NCBI GenBank assembly: GCA_910585245.1
Contig: CAJUCO010000002.1
Coordinates: 124,001 to 188,000 of the forward strand
DNA from: an uncultured Oscillibacter sp.
GTDB lineage: Bacteria > Bacillota > Clostridia > Oscillospirales > Oscillospiraceae
DNA length: 64,000 nt
Direction: 5' to 3'
Each line of letters starts with the position of its first letter. Position 1 is the stretch's first letter. The notes beneath the pieces are model-generated. The model was not told the DNA's origin. It was given only the letters and a program-made list of their open reading frames with translations, and did no database searches. Of the stretch, positions 17,684 to 25,791 are shown in pieces. Position numbers and translations under genes: made by a program.

Positions 17684-18736
17684 TCAGCGGCGCTTGAGTT
17701 CCAGAGACAGCCGCACGATTTCCACGCAGAGTTCGCCGTAGCTCATCCCCACGGCGGCGGCCTCCTGAGGCACGAAGCTGGTGGGGGTCATCCCCGGCAG
17801 GGAGTTGGCCTCCAGGCACCAGAGCTTTCCGTCTTCATCCAGAATCATGTCCGTCCGGGAGTACACCTGAAGCCCCAGGGCCTTGTGGGCCTTCAAGGCC
17901 AGCTCTCCGGCGGCGGCGGCTTCCGCCTCCGTCAAGGGGGCGGGGCAGACCTCCTTGGCCCCGCCCTTTTGGTACTTGGCCGCGTAGTCGAAATCCTTCA
18001 CGGCAGGGGTGGTCTCCACAGCGGGCAGGGCCCGGTCTCCCAAAACCGCTACCGTCAGCTCCCGGCCATAGATTCGCTCCTCCCAGATGACTTGGCCGCC
18101 AAACTGGCGGACTTTTACCAAGGCATCCCGAAGTTCCCCCCGGTCCTCCGGCAAAAAGACCCCCAGGGAGGACCCGCCGGTGGTGCATTTGACAACACAG
18201 GGCATGGGCAACTCTTGGGCCAAGCGGCAGGCGTCCTCCGGCGCGTATTCCAGCGTCCCCCACTTAGGGGTGGGGACGCCCTCGGCCATCATGATCCGTT
18301 TGGCCACCGCCTTGTCCATGGCGACACCGGAGGCCAGATACCCGGACCCGGTGTAAGGGACGCCCAACAGCTCCAGCGTTGCCTGGACCCGGCCGTCCTC
18401 TCCGTCTTGTCCGTGGAGGCCCAGAAACACGATGTCCGCCCGCTGGCAAAGTTCCAGCACGTGGGGGCCGAAAACCCGGGGACTCTGGTCCTTCCGGCTC
18501 CGCCGGACGGCCTCCAGATCCGGGGCCGTGGTCTCAATCCTCGCCTCCGGGCAAAGGCCGTCTTCCGCGTCGAAAAGCGTCTCCAGATCCTCCGGGACCT
18601 CCTCCAGTCCCAAGAACAAATCCACCAAAATGGCCCGGTGGCCCCGCTGGCGCAAGGCGCGGCAGATGCCGCTTCCCGTCACCAGGGAGACGGCTCGCTC
18701 CGTGGAAAGGCCGCCGGCCAGTACAACGATCTTCAT
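17684..18736 (-). CDS. ddl: D-alanine--D-alanine ligase
   Basis: A 350-residue ATP-grasp enzyme that joins two D-alanines. Visible motifs: VLAGGLSTERAVSL at the N-terminus, HGQDGEDGRVQATLELLG with the dipeptide-forming Ser/Tyr region GVPYTGSG, VKCTTGGSSLGV in the ATP loop and LEANSLPGMTPTS with the Mg-binding Glu/Asn. Length is usual. ATG 18736 follows GGAGGAACTAGC. It heads a minus-strand run with murF, so both final cytosolic steps of the stem peptide are adjacent. Confidence 0.96.
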   Translation of the reverse strand: MKIVVLAGGLSTERAVSLVTGSGICRALRQRGHRAILVDLFLGLEEVPEDLETLFDAEDGLCPEARIETTAPDLEAVRRSRKDQSPRVFGPHVLELCQRADIVFLGLHGQDGEDGRVQATLELLGVPYTGSGYLASGVAMDKAVAKRIMMAEGVPTPKWGTLEYAPEDACRLAQELPMPCVVKCTTGGSSLGVFLPEDRGELRDALVKVRQFGGQVIWEERIYGRELTVAVLGDRALPAVETTPAVKDFDYAAKYQKGGAKEVCPAPLTEAEAAAAGELALKAHKALGLQVYSRTDMILDEDGKLWCLEANSLPGMTPTSFVPQEAAAVGMSYGELCVEIVRLSLELKRR

Positions 18737-18863
18737 TGCTAGTTCCTCCAACCGTGGTAATACTTCCATATTATTATAATCCGTTATAGTTTAGCACAAG
18801 CCGGCGGTGAATACAACCAGCAAAACGCTTTTTTTACATTCCGGCCTGAAACGCCCAAAAGGG

Positions 18864-18895
18864 CTTGACATGGACCCCGCTCCATGTGATACACT
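18864..18895 (+). promoter_or_regulatory. MerR-type promoter/operator (19-bp spacer) before the DUF362 gene
   Basis: TTGACA at 18865-18870 and TACACT at 18890-18895 are 19 bases apart, the long spacer that MerR-family activators untwist. The spacer carries the dyad CATGGA-N6-TCCATG (18869-18886). The 32 bases from the -35 onward match 23 of 32 with the promoter in front of the merR gene at 46529. A 17-base reading with GATACA as -10 is possible but weaker. Confidence 0.75.
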
Positions 18896-18942
18896 GTCTT
18901 GAAAACAACCTGGAAACCAAACGGAAAAGGAGATTAACGACT

Positions 18943-20064
18943 ATGTCTGAGACGTCCAAGGTCTATTTTGCGGACTTCCGCTGCCCCAGCTGGCGGGAGA
19001 ACCTGCCCCAGAAGCTGGCCCGCCTGATGATGACCGCCGGGTTTGGCGAAATTGATATGGAGGACAAATTCGTCGCCATCAAGATGCACTTTGGCGAGCC
19101 GGGGAACCTGGCCTATCTCCGGCCCAACTGGGCCCGGGCCGTGGCGGATCTGGTCAAATCCCAGGGGGGCAAGCCCTTTTTGACGGACGCCAACACGCTG
19201 TACGTGGGGGGACGGAAAAACGCCCTGGACCACCTGGAATCCGCCTATGTCAACGGGTTCAACCCCTATTCCACCGGCTGCCACGTGATCATAGCCGACG
19301 GACTGAAGGGCACCGACGAGGTCTCCGTCCCCGTGGAGGGCGGAGAATACGTGAAGGAGGCCAAAATCGGACGGGCCGTTATGGACGCCGACATCTTTGT
19401 GAGTCTCACCCACTTCAAGGGCCACGAGCAGGCGGGCATGGGCGGCGCGCTGAAAAACATCGGCATGGGCTGCGGGTCCCGGGCGGGAAAGATGGAGCAG
19501 CACAATTCCGGAAAGCCTTTTGTGAAAGAAAAGCTGTGCGTCGGCTGCAAGGCCTGCGCCAAAATCTGCGCCCACGACGCCCCCCAGTTTGGCCCGGACG
19601 GCAAGGCGTCCATCGACCAGAGCAAGTGCGTGGGCTGTGGCCGGTGTCTGGCGGTCTGCCCCAAGGACGCCATTCAGTGCCTCTTTGACGAGGCCCCGGA
19701 GATTTTAAATCGGAAAATCGCCGAGTACACCAAGGCCGTAGTGGACGGGCGGCCCTGCTTCCACGTCTCCCTGGTGCTGGACATCTCCCCCAACTGCGAC
19801 TGCCACGGAGAAAATGATGTGCCCATTGCCGCGGACGTGGGGATGTTCGCCTCCTTCGATCCCGTGGCCCTGGACCAGGCCTGTGCCGACGCGGTGGTTT
19901 CCCAGGCCCCCATGCCGGGTTCCGTACTGTTTGACGAGGGCTTCGACTGCTCTTGCGGGGACGTTTTCCAGGCGGCACACCCGGACACGCACTGGCAGTC
20001 CTGCCTGGAGCACGCGGAGAAACTGGGCCTTGGAACCCGGAAATACGAGCTGATTAAAATTTAA
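18943..20064 (+). CDS. DUF362 domain-containing 4Fe-4S protein
   Basis: A 373-residue protein: an N-terminal DUF362 domain (about 1-185; VAIKMHFGEPGNLAYLRP, FLTDANTLYVGGR, HFKGHEQAGMGGALKNIGMG) and two ferredoxin clusters, CVGCKACAKICAHDA near 190 and CVGCGRCLAVCPKDA near 230, followed by a C-terminal DUF362 continuation with several Cys (SPNCDCH, DCSCGDVF). Such proteins are common in anaerobes and are thought to be iron-sulfur redox proteins; the substrate is unknown. ATG 18943 follows AAAAGGAG. It stands alone behind a MerR-type promoter, so expression is probably induced by the same stress that the MerR protein at 46600 senses (inference). Confidence 0.9.
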   Translation: MSETSKVYFADFRCPSWRENLPQKLARLMMTAGFGEIDMEDKFVAIKMHFGEPGNLAYLRPNWARAVADLVKSQGGKPFLTDANTLYVGGRKNALDHLESAYVNGFNPYSTGCHVIIADGLKGTDEVSVPVEGGEYVKEAKIGRAVMDADIFVSLTHFKGHEQAGMGGALKNIGMGCGSRAGKMEQHNSGKPFVKEKLCVGCKACAKICAHDAPQFGPDGKASIDQSKCVGCGRCLAVCPKDAIQCLFDEAPEILNRKIAEYTKAVVDGRPCFHVSLVLDISPNCDCHGENDVPIAADVGMFASFDPVALDQACADAVVSQAPMPGSVLFDEGFDCSCGDVFQAAHPDTHWQSCLEHAEKLGLGTRKYELIKI

Positions 20065-20076
20065 ATCTTGAAGAAC

Positions 20077-20125
20077 CGCCGCCTGCCGGGAAGGGCTTGC
20101 TCTCCGGCAGGCGGCGTCCGTTTTT
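20077..20125 (+). terminator. Rho-independent terminator after the DUF362 gene
   Basis: A 13-bp GC-rich stem (20077-20089 with 20104-20116), then TCCG and TTTTT at 20121-20125. Confidence 0.85.
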
Positions 20126-20197
20126 CCCGTTAATTCCCGGTTCTATCCGCCCTGTCCCCCTCATACAATGCGGTATCACGACCGAGAGGTGGACAAC

Positions 20198-20806
20198 ATG
20201 ACAACGAAAAATGAAGTGCTGCTGGAAGGGCTGGTCCTGGGAGAGCCGGAATGGTCTCATGAAAACCACGGCGCACAGTTTTACCGCGTGTATCTCCAGG
20301 TTCCCCGGCTCAGCGGGCAGGTGGACCTGTTGCCGGTGCTGCTGCCCGGGGCCCTGGCGGCCCAGGCCGCGGAGGGCAGGCTCCTCCGGGTTCGGGGACA
20401 GCTCCGCTCCTTCAACAACCGAAGTGGCGTGGGCAGCCGCCTGGTGCTGACGGTCTACGCCCAGGAGCTCCAGCCGGGGCTGGACGAGCCTCAAAACGAG
20501 ATCGCCCTCTCCGGCGCGCTGTGCAAGCCCCCCATCTTCCGCCGGACTCCCCTGGGCCGGAGCATCTGTGATTTGATGTTGGCCGTTCCCCGGCGCTATG
20601 GCCGGGCGGACTACCTGCCGGTCATCGCCTGGGGGCAGCTGGCGGTGAGAGTCAGCCGCCTTCAAGTGGGGGACCCCCTGGCCCTGGAGGGCCGGGTCCA
20701 GAGCCGTACATACCACAAGACCCTGGACTCCGGGGATACGGAGGAGCGCACTGCCTATGAGGTTTCCATGATGCGCCTGCTGGAGGGGGAGGAAGCAGAG
20801 ACGTAA
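20198..20806 (+). CDS. Tandem OB-fold, single-stranded DNA-binding-like protein
   Basis: A 202-residue protein with two SSB-like OB folds. The first (about 5-92) reads NEVLLEGLVLGEPEWSHENH, then FYRVYLQVPRLSGQVDLLPVLLPG; the second (about 101-195) reads NEIALSGALCKPPIFRRTPL then ICDLMLAVPRRYGRADYLPV with IAWGQLA. The second half has the SSB/PriB look (N-x-hydrophobic-x-G at the start and PVIAWG later); the first is more diverged. There is no acidic C-terminal tail of the SSB type (it ends LEGEEAET). It may bind ssDNA or act as an accessory to replication or repair; the housekeeping SSB must be elsewhere. ATG 20198 follows GAGAGGTGG. It is a single gene. Confidence 0.75.
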   Translation: MTTKNEVLLEGLVLGEPEWSHENHGAQFYRVYLQVPRLSGQVDLLPVLLPGALAAQAAEGRLLRVRGQLRSFNNRSGVGSRLVLTVYAQELQPGLDEPQNEIALSGALCKPPIFRRTPLGRSICDLMLAVPRRYGRADYLPVIAWGQLAVRVSRLQVGDPLALEGRVQSRTYHKTLDSGDTEERTAYEVSMMRLLEGEEAET

Positions 20807-20836
20807 AAAAGCGGGACCCGTTTTCACGGGTCCCGC
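20805..20836 (-). terminator. Terminator for the minus-strand MATE transcript
   Basis: A perfect 10-bp stem (20811-20820 with 20827-20836) with a run of six A at 20805-20810 on the plus strand, that is a T-run following the stem on the minus strand. It lies between the convergent SSB-like and membrane-protein genes; bases 20837-20930 hold no gene. Confidence 0.85.
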
Positions 20837-20930
20837 TCAGGCTGTCAAAACCGTACGCCGGCCGGTTTCCCGAAGCACGCCGGAAACCGATTAGGGGGAG
20901 AAAGCGCGCGCTGTTTAAAACCGCAAGTTT

Positions 20931-21209
20931 TCACTCTTCGTCCTCGCCGGGTTCCTCCAAAGAGGCGGGGCTGTCCTCCGCCTCCGGCAGGGGGGCCTTG
21001 TACATTTTCCAGGCCAAAAAGCCCAGGACCACCGCCCCGCCCCCCAGAACGGCCAGCCCCAGAACGAACTGAAACGTGGTGGGGCCGTAGAGGTCCTGGG
21101 TTAGATAGGGCTTGGCGATCTGGTAAAAGAGATAGACCAGGTACAACGCCGCCAGGGCGTACACATTGGCGCGAACTCTGGGATTGAAGGGGGCTTTGGG
21201 TTTGGACAT
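20931..21209 (-). CDS. Small two-helix membrane protein with acidic tail, unknown
   Basis: A 92-residue protein with a basic N-terminus, two hydrophobic segments (about 16-35 and 46-66) and an acidic C-terminus (EDSPASLEEPGEDEE). It starts 30 bases after the MATE gene on the same strand, preceded by GGAGGAACC, and ends before a shared terminator. No family recognised. Its place at the end of the MATE operon may mean a joint role, but nothing in the sequence says which. Confidence 0.7.
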   Translation of the reverse strand: MSKPKAPFNPRVRANVYALAALYLVYLFYQIAKPYLTQDLYGPTTFQFVLGLAVLGGGAVVLGFLAWKMYKAPLPEAEDSPASLEEPGEDEE

Positions 21210-21239
21210 CGGTTCCTCCGTTCTGCCGGTGGTCCGGCG

Positions 21240-22607
21240 CTAGATTTCGGCTTCCTCGGGCCGGGTGACGCTTCGCACCCACTTCCAGCTGTGAAGCCGC
21301 AGGGCCACGGGGATGATCTTGTAGATTTGATCCCATTTCAAAAGGAAGAACACCGCCACCGGAGGGGCCTTCCACCAAAAGGCCGCCAAGGCGGAAAGGG
21401 GCACCACGATTCCCCACATACTGACGAGATTCATCTTGGCGCTAAAGGCCGTGTCTCCCCCGCCCCGGATGATGCCGGTGTCACAGGCCATTTGGTAGGC
21501 GGTGCCCACGGTGGTGACGGCGATCACCGCCATGAATTGCAGGGCCAACTCCCGGGCCCGTTTTGTCAAGCTGCCGCCAAACACCGCCAGAATGGGGGCT
21601 CTGGCCAGGAAGATCAACCCGCCGGAGGCAAGGCCAATGGCAATGAACAGCCCCTGTAGCGTGGTTACCAGAGGGCGGAGGCCGTCCCCCTTTCCCTGGC
21701 CGATGCGTTTCCCCACCACGATGCCGGAGGCGGAGGCCGCGCCGTAGGCCACCACGGAAAGAACCTGATAGACCTGGACGGCGATGGCGTTGGCCGCTGT
21801 CACGTCGCCGCCCAGATGGCCCAGGATGCCGGTTTGCACCATCTGGGCCACACCCCAGAGCGCCTGGTTCACCAGCACCGGGGCGGAGACGCGGTTGTAA
21901 TCCCGGAAGTAACTGCCGTCGATGACGAGGAGCTTGCGCAGCGTAAGGTTCAGCTTCTTCTCCCGGTATTTTAAATAGTAGACCACAATCAGCAATTCCA
22001 CACAGCGGGAGACCAGCGTGGCGGCCGCCGCTCCCCGGACGCCCAGCTCCGGACAGCCGAAATTCCCGTAGATCAGCAGGTAGTTCAAAACTACATTGAT
22101 ACACAAGGTGGAAAAGGAGATGGCATAGCCGATGCTCACCACGCCCACGGACCGGAGAGAGGCCACCAAAATGTTGGTGACGGTGAAGATGATGTAAGAA
22201 AAGCAGATGATCTGGAAATAGGCCCTCCCCTGGGCGATGACGCCGGCGTCGCTGCTCAAAAGGCCCAGCAAGGGCCCCGGGAACAAAAGCACCGCCCCGA
22301 ACAAAAGCGCCGACAATACGGCTCCGAACCGCAGGGCCACGCCGATGATGTGCCGGATGGGCTCCAGCCTGTTTTTTCCCCAGTATTGGGCCCCCAGCAC
22401 CACGGCCCCCTCTCCCGCGCCGCCCACCAGCATCTGGAGCAGGAACTGAATCTGGTTGCACAGGCTCACGCCGCTCATGGCCTCCTGGCTGTAACGGCCC
22501 AGCATGATGGTGTCCATGAGGTTTACGCCGAAGGTCAGAAGGTTCTGCAACGCCAGGGACAGCGTCAAGACGAAAAAGGCGCGGTAGAAGCTCTTCTCCC
22601 GGATCAT
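21240..22607 (-). CDS. MATE family efflux transporter (second)
   Basis: A 455-residue membrane protein with about 12 helices. FGVNLMDTIMLGRYSQEAMSGVSL and GGAGEGAVVLGAQYWGK are MATE repeat-1 signatures, and GVRGAAAATLVSRCVEL matches repeat 1-2 junction sequences. It is a different MATE subgroup from the copy at 5055. The ATG at 22607 follows AAAGGAGACGGTACC; the longer frame is not used. It is followed by a small membrane protein and a terminator. Substrate unknown. Confidence 0.93.
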   Translation of the reverse strand: MIREKSFYRAFFVLTLSLALQNLLTFGVNLMDTIMLGRYSQEAMSGVSLCNQIQFLLQMLVGGAGEGAVVLGAQYWGKNRLEPIRHIIGVALRFGAVLSALLFGAVLLFPGPLLGLLSSDAGVIAQGRAYFQIICFSYIIFTVTNILVASLRSVGVVSIGYAISFSTLCINVVLNYLLIYGNFGCPELGVRGAAAATLVSRCVELLIVVYYLKYREKKLNLTLRKLLVIDGSYFRDYNRVSAPVLVNQALWGVAQMVQTGILGHLGGDVTAANAIAVQVYQVLSVVAYGAASASGIVVGKRIGQGKGDGLRPLVTTLQGLFIAIGLASGGLIFLARAPILAVFGGSLTKRARELALQFMAVIAVTTVGTAYQMACDTGIIRGGGDTAFSAKMNLVSMWGIVVPLSALAAFWWKAPPVAVFFLLKWDQIYKIIPVALRLHSWKWVRSVTRPEEAEI

Positions 22608-22670
22608 GGTACCGTCTCCTTTAAAGGGGCCGGACGCCCGAAGGTCGTCCGGCCCTGACACAGGTCTTGT

Positions 22671-23096
22671 TTACTCCTCGTCTTCCGCCCCGTCCTCGTC
22701 TAGACTCTCCAGATCGAACTCCAGCTTCTCGCCGCAGTTGGGGCAGACAACCTCTCCGTCCTCCAGGACGGACTCGTCGAAATAAATGGTCTCTTCACAA
22801 GTGGGGCAGGTGGTGGCGTAGCACTCCTCATCCTCCCCCAAGTCGTCCAGTTCGTATTCCTCTTCATCCTCATCCTCGCCGTAGAGCAAATCCTCCACGT
22901 CCTCCAGGTCGTCGCTGACGGCGTCCAGGCCGTCTCCCAGTTCCTCCTGGGCGTCCTGAATGTCGGAGAGCTCCAGGGCGATGTCCTCCAGCACGTCGAT
23001 GATGGCGGCCAGGAGCTTGCCCTCCTTCTTCCCGGTGTCCAGCTCCATACCCTCGGCAAGACCCTTCAGATACGCGACCTTCTCGGTGATTTCCAT
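22671..23096 (-). CDS. CD1247-like acidic protein with C-terminal zinc ribbon
   Basis: A 141-residue, very acidic protein. Residues 1-60 (MEITEKVAYLKGLAEGMELD onward) form predicted helices and match what I know as the CD1247 N-terminal domain of Clostridia. A Glu/Asp-rich stretch follows (residues about 60-90), and then a zinc ribbon with two CxxC pairs, CPTC and CPNC, 20 residues apart. Its function is not known; a role in RNA or ribosome-associated processes is only a guess from the fold. The ATG at 23096 has AAAGGAGG in front; TTG two codons earlier is unlikely. The upstream gap to efp (23097-23325, 229 bases) shows no gene. Confidence 0.85.
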   Translation of the reverse strand: MEITEKVAYLKGLAEGMELDTGKKEGKLLAAIIDVLEDIALELSDIQDAQEELGDGLDAVSDDLEDVEDLLYGEDEDEEEYELDDLGEDEECYATTCPTCEETIYFDESVLEDGEVVCPNCGEKLEFDLESLDEDGAEDEE

Positions 23097-23325
23097 AGTC
23101 AAAGACCTCCTTTATAGTAAATTGACCCAGTTTGTCAAAAGGAACCCAATCCTCTCCCGGGCTGAAAAATTCGCGGCGCTCCGTCCGGCAGACGCCTCGG
23201 AGCAGGGCGTCCGGAAACCGCAGGGCTCCCGGTTTTCAACGAGACGCCACCCGCCCAGGGCGGCGGCCGTCCGCAAAGTGGCGGGGGAATCCAAAGGGGG
23301 GATGCAATCCCCCCCCTTGAAACAC

Positions 23326-23895
23326 TCATTCTTTGCAGCGGCCCAGATACTCGCCGGTACGGGTGTCCACCTGGATTTTCTCACCCTCGTTGATGAACAG
23401 GGGCACCTGGATCACGGCGCCGGTTTCCAGGGTGGCCTTTTTGGTCACATTGGTGGCGGTGTCGCCCTTGACGCCGGGCTCGGTCTCCGTGACCTCCAGG
23501 TCCATGAAGTTGGGAACTTCCACGGTGAAGACGCTGCCCTTGTAGCTCACCAGCTTGCACACGGTGTTTTCCTTCATGAACTTGAACGCCTCGCCCAAAA
23601 CCTCCCGGTTCAGGGGGGACATATCATAGGTCTCGGGGTCCATGAAGTAGTACAGGTCCCCGTCGTTATAGCTGTATTCCGCGTCCTTGCGCTCCACGCT
23701 GGCCTGCTCAAATTTGGCGGTGGGATTGAAGGACTCCTCCCGGATGGCCCCGGTGATGACATTTTTGTACTTGGTGCGCACGAAGGCCGCGCCCTTACCG
23801 GGCTTGACGTGCTGGAAGTCCACCACCAGCATGGGCTTGCCTTCCATCTCAAAAATCATTCCCTTGCGAAAATCGCCTGCGGAAATTGTCGGCAT
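23326..23895 (-). CDS. efp: Translation elongation factor P
   Basis: A 189-residue EF-P with its three beta-barrel domains. The tip loop reads [12 protein letters not shown] with the lysine at residue 34 that is post-translationally modified in many bacteria. The C-terminal domain reads [20 protein letters not shown] and [11 protein letters not shown], the usual ending. EF-P relieves ribosome stalling at polyproline. The ATG at 23895 follows GGAGGATTTTTATT. A TATAAT lies about 80 bases upstream (near 23975) on the minus strand without a clear -35. Confidence 0.97.
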   Translation of the reverse strand: MPTISAGDFRKGMIFEMEGKPMLVVDFQHVKPGKGAAFVRTKYKNVITGAIREESFNPTAKFEQASVERKDAEYSYNDGDLYYFMDPETYDMSPLNREVLGEAFKFMKENTVCKLVSYKGSVFTVEVPNFMDLEVTETEPGVKGDTATNVTKKATLETGAVIQVPLFINEGEKIQVDTRTGEYLGRCKE

Positions 23896-24181
23896 AATAA
23901 AAATCCTCCTCACAAATCTTTATCCGAGAAAACGACCCGCGGGAGGGCATTTTCTCTCTTTTCATGGTCCTTCCATTATAGCCGTAGCTATTTTATCCCA
24001 TCCCGGCGGGGATTGCAAGTATTTTTCCGCCAATTGTGCGGCGTCATCCAAAAAATATTTTAAACCCTTCCTGTTTGGAGACTTGCGGGGCCCCGGAGGC
24101 TTTGCCGTATGGCGTCCGGCCCCGGCGTTTCGCCGGTTTCCCAAAAGACGCGGGATAGCCTGCGGCAAAAGGTCTCATTTA

Positions 24182-24691
24182 TCATCTTCCGTGTCCCCTC
24201 CGGCGGCAGAGGGCCTTGAAGGGGGCCTGCAAAGCGTGCAACACCTTTTGCCACGGCGTGACGGCGCCTCCCAGGGGCTCCACCATCAAAGCCAACACCC
24301 CCGCCCGGTTGGCCGCCAGCATATCTGTTAAAAGTTTGTCCCCCAGCATGGCGGTGTGCGCTTTGTCCGCTCCCGCCCGGTCCATGGCGGCCCGCAAGCC
24401 CCGGGTGGAGGGCTTTCCGGCGTGTCCCTGGTAGGGGATGCCCAAGTCCGCGCAAAACTCCGTCACACGGGTTCCGGAGCGGTTGTTGGAGACGATTATC
24501 ACCTGAATTCCCGCCTCTTGCATCGCGCAAATCCACGCCCGAAGGGCCGGGTCCGGGCGGCGGACGGACTTGGGGGCCAAGGTGAAGTCCAGGTCGCTGA
24601 GCAGCAGCGTCACGCCGTGGCGGCGCAAATACTCCGGCGTAACCTCCTGATAGCGTTCAAACAGACAACCGGGAACCAGGGAAAGGGGCAT
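24182..24691 (-). CDS. yqeG: YqeG family HAD IIIA-type phosphatase
   Basis: A 169-residue HAD phosphatase. Motif I is SDLDFTLAP (residues about 32-40), motif II VIIVSNNRSGTRV, and motif III/IV is MLGDKLLTDMLAANRAG with the metal-binding Asp pair. The N-terminal PGCLFERYQEVTPEYLRRHG is typical of YqeG, found across Firmicutes next to ribosome-assembly or aroE genes. Substrate unknown. The ATG at 24691 follows GCGAGGAGGCTGC. Its promoter is at 24734-24762. It diverges from the GH18-like gene; the 286 bases between it and efp (23896-24181) contain no other gene. Confidence 0.93.
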   Translation of the reverse strand: MPLSLVPGCLFERYQEVTPEYLRRHGVTLLLSDLDFTLAPKSVRRPDPALRAWICAMQEAGIQVIIVSNNRSGTRVTEFCADLGIPYQGHAGKPSTRGLRAAMDRAGADKAHTAMLGDKLLTDMLAANRAGVLALMVEPLGGAVTPWQKVLHALQAPFKALCRRRGHGR

Positions 24692-24733
24692 AGACTGCAG
24701 CCTCCTCGCATAGAGTTTTTTATAGTCATTTCC

Positions 24734-24762
24734 AGTATACCAGCTTTCAAGCTGGGGCGCAA
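24734..24762 (-). promoter_or_regulatory. Sigma-A-type promoter of yqeG
   Basis: On the minus strand: TTGCGC (24762-24757), a 17-base spacer, TATACT (24739-24734). The spacer is a 16-bp dyad (CCAGC-N6-GCTGG at 24740-24755), a possible repressor site that also lies in front of the divergent gene. Confidence 0.7.
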
Positions 24763-24775
24763 GGGGGAGAGGCAT

Positions 24776-25567
24776 TTGCAGATCTATCTGGCCGCGACGC
24801 CGGAGGCGTCCCAGGAGGCTCAGAGCCATTGCCGGAATCTGGCCCACGTGGCCTACCGCGTGGGCCCGGGCTCCACGCTGCTGCGCCAAAGCCTGCTTTT
24901 GCAGACCAAGGGCGGCTTGCTGTCCGTCAGTGACCGGGAGGCCCCCTTCATCGACAGTCCGGAGGATCTTCGAGACGCGGTGCTCCGGGAGTGTGGGCGG
25001 CGGAGCTACTCCGGTGTGCTGCTGGACTTTGAGGAGGCCCCCCGGCGGGACCGGACGGCCTTCGTCTCCGCGTTGGCGCCCGCCCTCTCCGCCGCCCGGA
25101 GGACGCTGTATCTGCCGGAGGGCTATGCGGGGGCGGCGCCTGGAGCGGTGGTTCTTCTTTGCACCGCCGTCTCCGGAGGCAGCTTCTCTCAGTATCTCCA
25201 GGAGGCCGTCGCCCAGGCCGGAGGGGCGGGGCGGCTGGCCCTGGACGTTCAGCGGCTGCGCATGGACTTCCGCCTTCCCGCCCGGTCCGGGGAGGGGGAA
25301 CCGCTCACCGGGGAAGCTCTGGGGAAGTTGATGGAGCGGGAAAGCCCCGCCGTTTTCTTCTCCCAGGATCTTTGCGCCCGGTATTTCACCTACAGCCGGG
25401 ACGGAGAGGCACACTTTGTCCTCTTCGACGACGCGGACACCCTGAATCAAAAGCTGCGCCTGGGGGCCGGGATGGGATTTCATGCCGCCTTTCTCATGTG
25501 GCCGGAGGTCCGGGATGTGGCGCCCCGGCTTTTCGGCCCCTGGCGGGGAGGAAAAAAAGGGCCGTGA
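24776..25567 (+). CDS. Putative GH18-like TIM-barrel protein, TTG start
   Basis: A 263-residue protein starting at TTG 24776 after GGGGGAGAGG. No ATG or GTG near the N-terminus fits. Beta strands suggest a TIM barrel: LQIYLAATPE at the start, SYSGVLLDFEEAP at residues 77-89, then LYLPEGY, VVLLCTAVSGGSF and the Phe/Met-rich end (GMGFHAAFLMWPEV). The VLLDFEE segment resembles the DxxDxDxE motif of GH18 hydrolases with only Asp84 and Glu86 kept, so activity is uncertain. It lacks a signal peptide. In spore formers GH18 enzymes trim cortex, but this one may be a non-catalytic relative. No neighbour indicates a function. Confidence 0.6.
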   Translation: MQIYLAATPEASQEAQSHCRNLAHVAYRVGPGSTLLRQSLLLQTKGGLLSVSDREAPFIDSPEDLRDAVLRECGRRSYSGVLLDFEEAPRRDRTAFVSALAPALSAARRTLYLPEGYAGAAPGAVVLLCTAVSGGSFSQYLQEAVAQAGGAGRLALDVQRLRMDFRLPARSGEGEPLTGEALGKLMERESPAVFFSQDLCARYFTYSRDGEAHFVLFDDADTLNQKLRLGAGMGFHAAFLMWPEVRDVAPRLFGPWRGGKKGP

Positions 25568-25608
25568 AACGGCCCCGCCTTTGCCTCAGGGGGAGAGGGA
25601 GACATTTG

Positions 25609-25651
25609 AAAAAAAGGCCTTCCCTCCGGGAAACTTCCGGCAGGGAAGGCC
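25609..25651 (-). terminator. Terminator of the hybrid histidine kinase gene
   Basis: A 10-bp stem (25616-25625 with 25642-25651) with seven A at 25609-25615, that is a T-run on the minus strand. A second stem without T-run lies at 25673-25701 (CCCGCTCCC with GGGAGCGGG). The rest of 25568-25791 holds no gene. Confidence 0.85.
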
Positions 25652-25791
25652 CTCTCTTCGCCCTTTGGACCGCCCGCTCCCTTAAAGTAAAGGGGAGCGG
25701 GCGTCTTGCGGAAAAAGTTGTTTTTGCGTCTCCGTTTTCTACAGCGCCAAAATCGCAGCGGCTTTGGAGCCTGCTTTTCAAACAGACGCTT

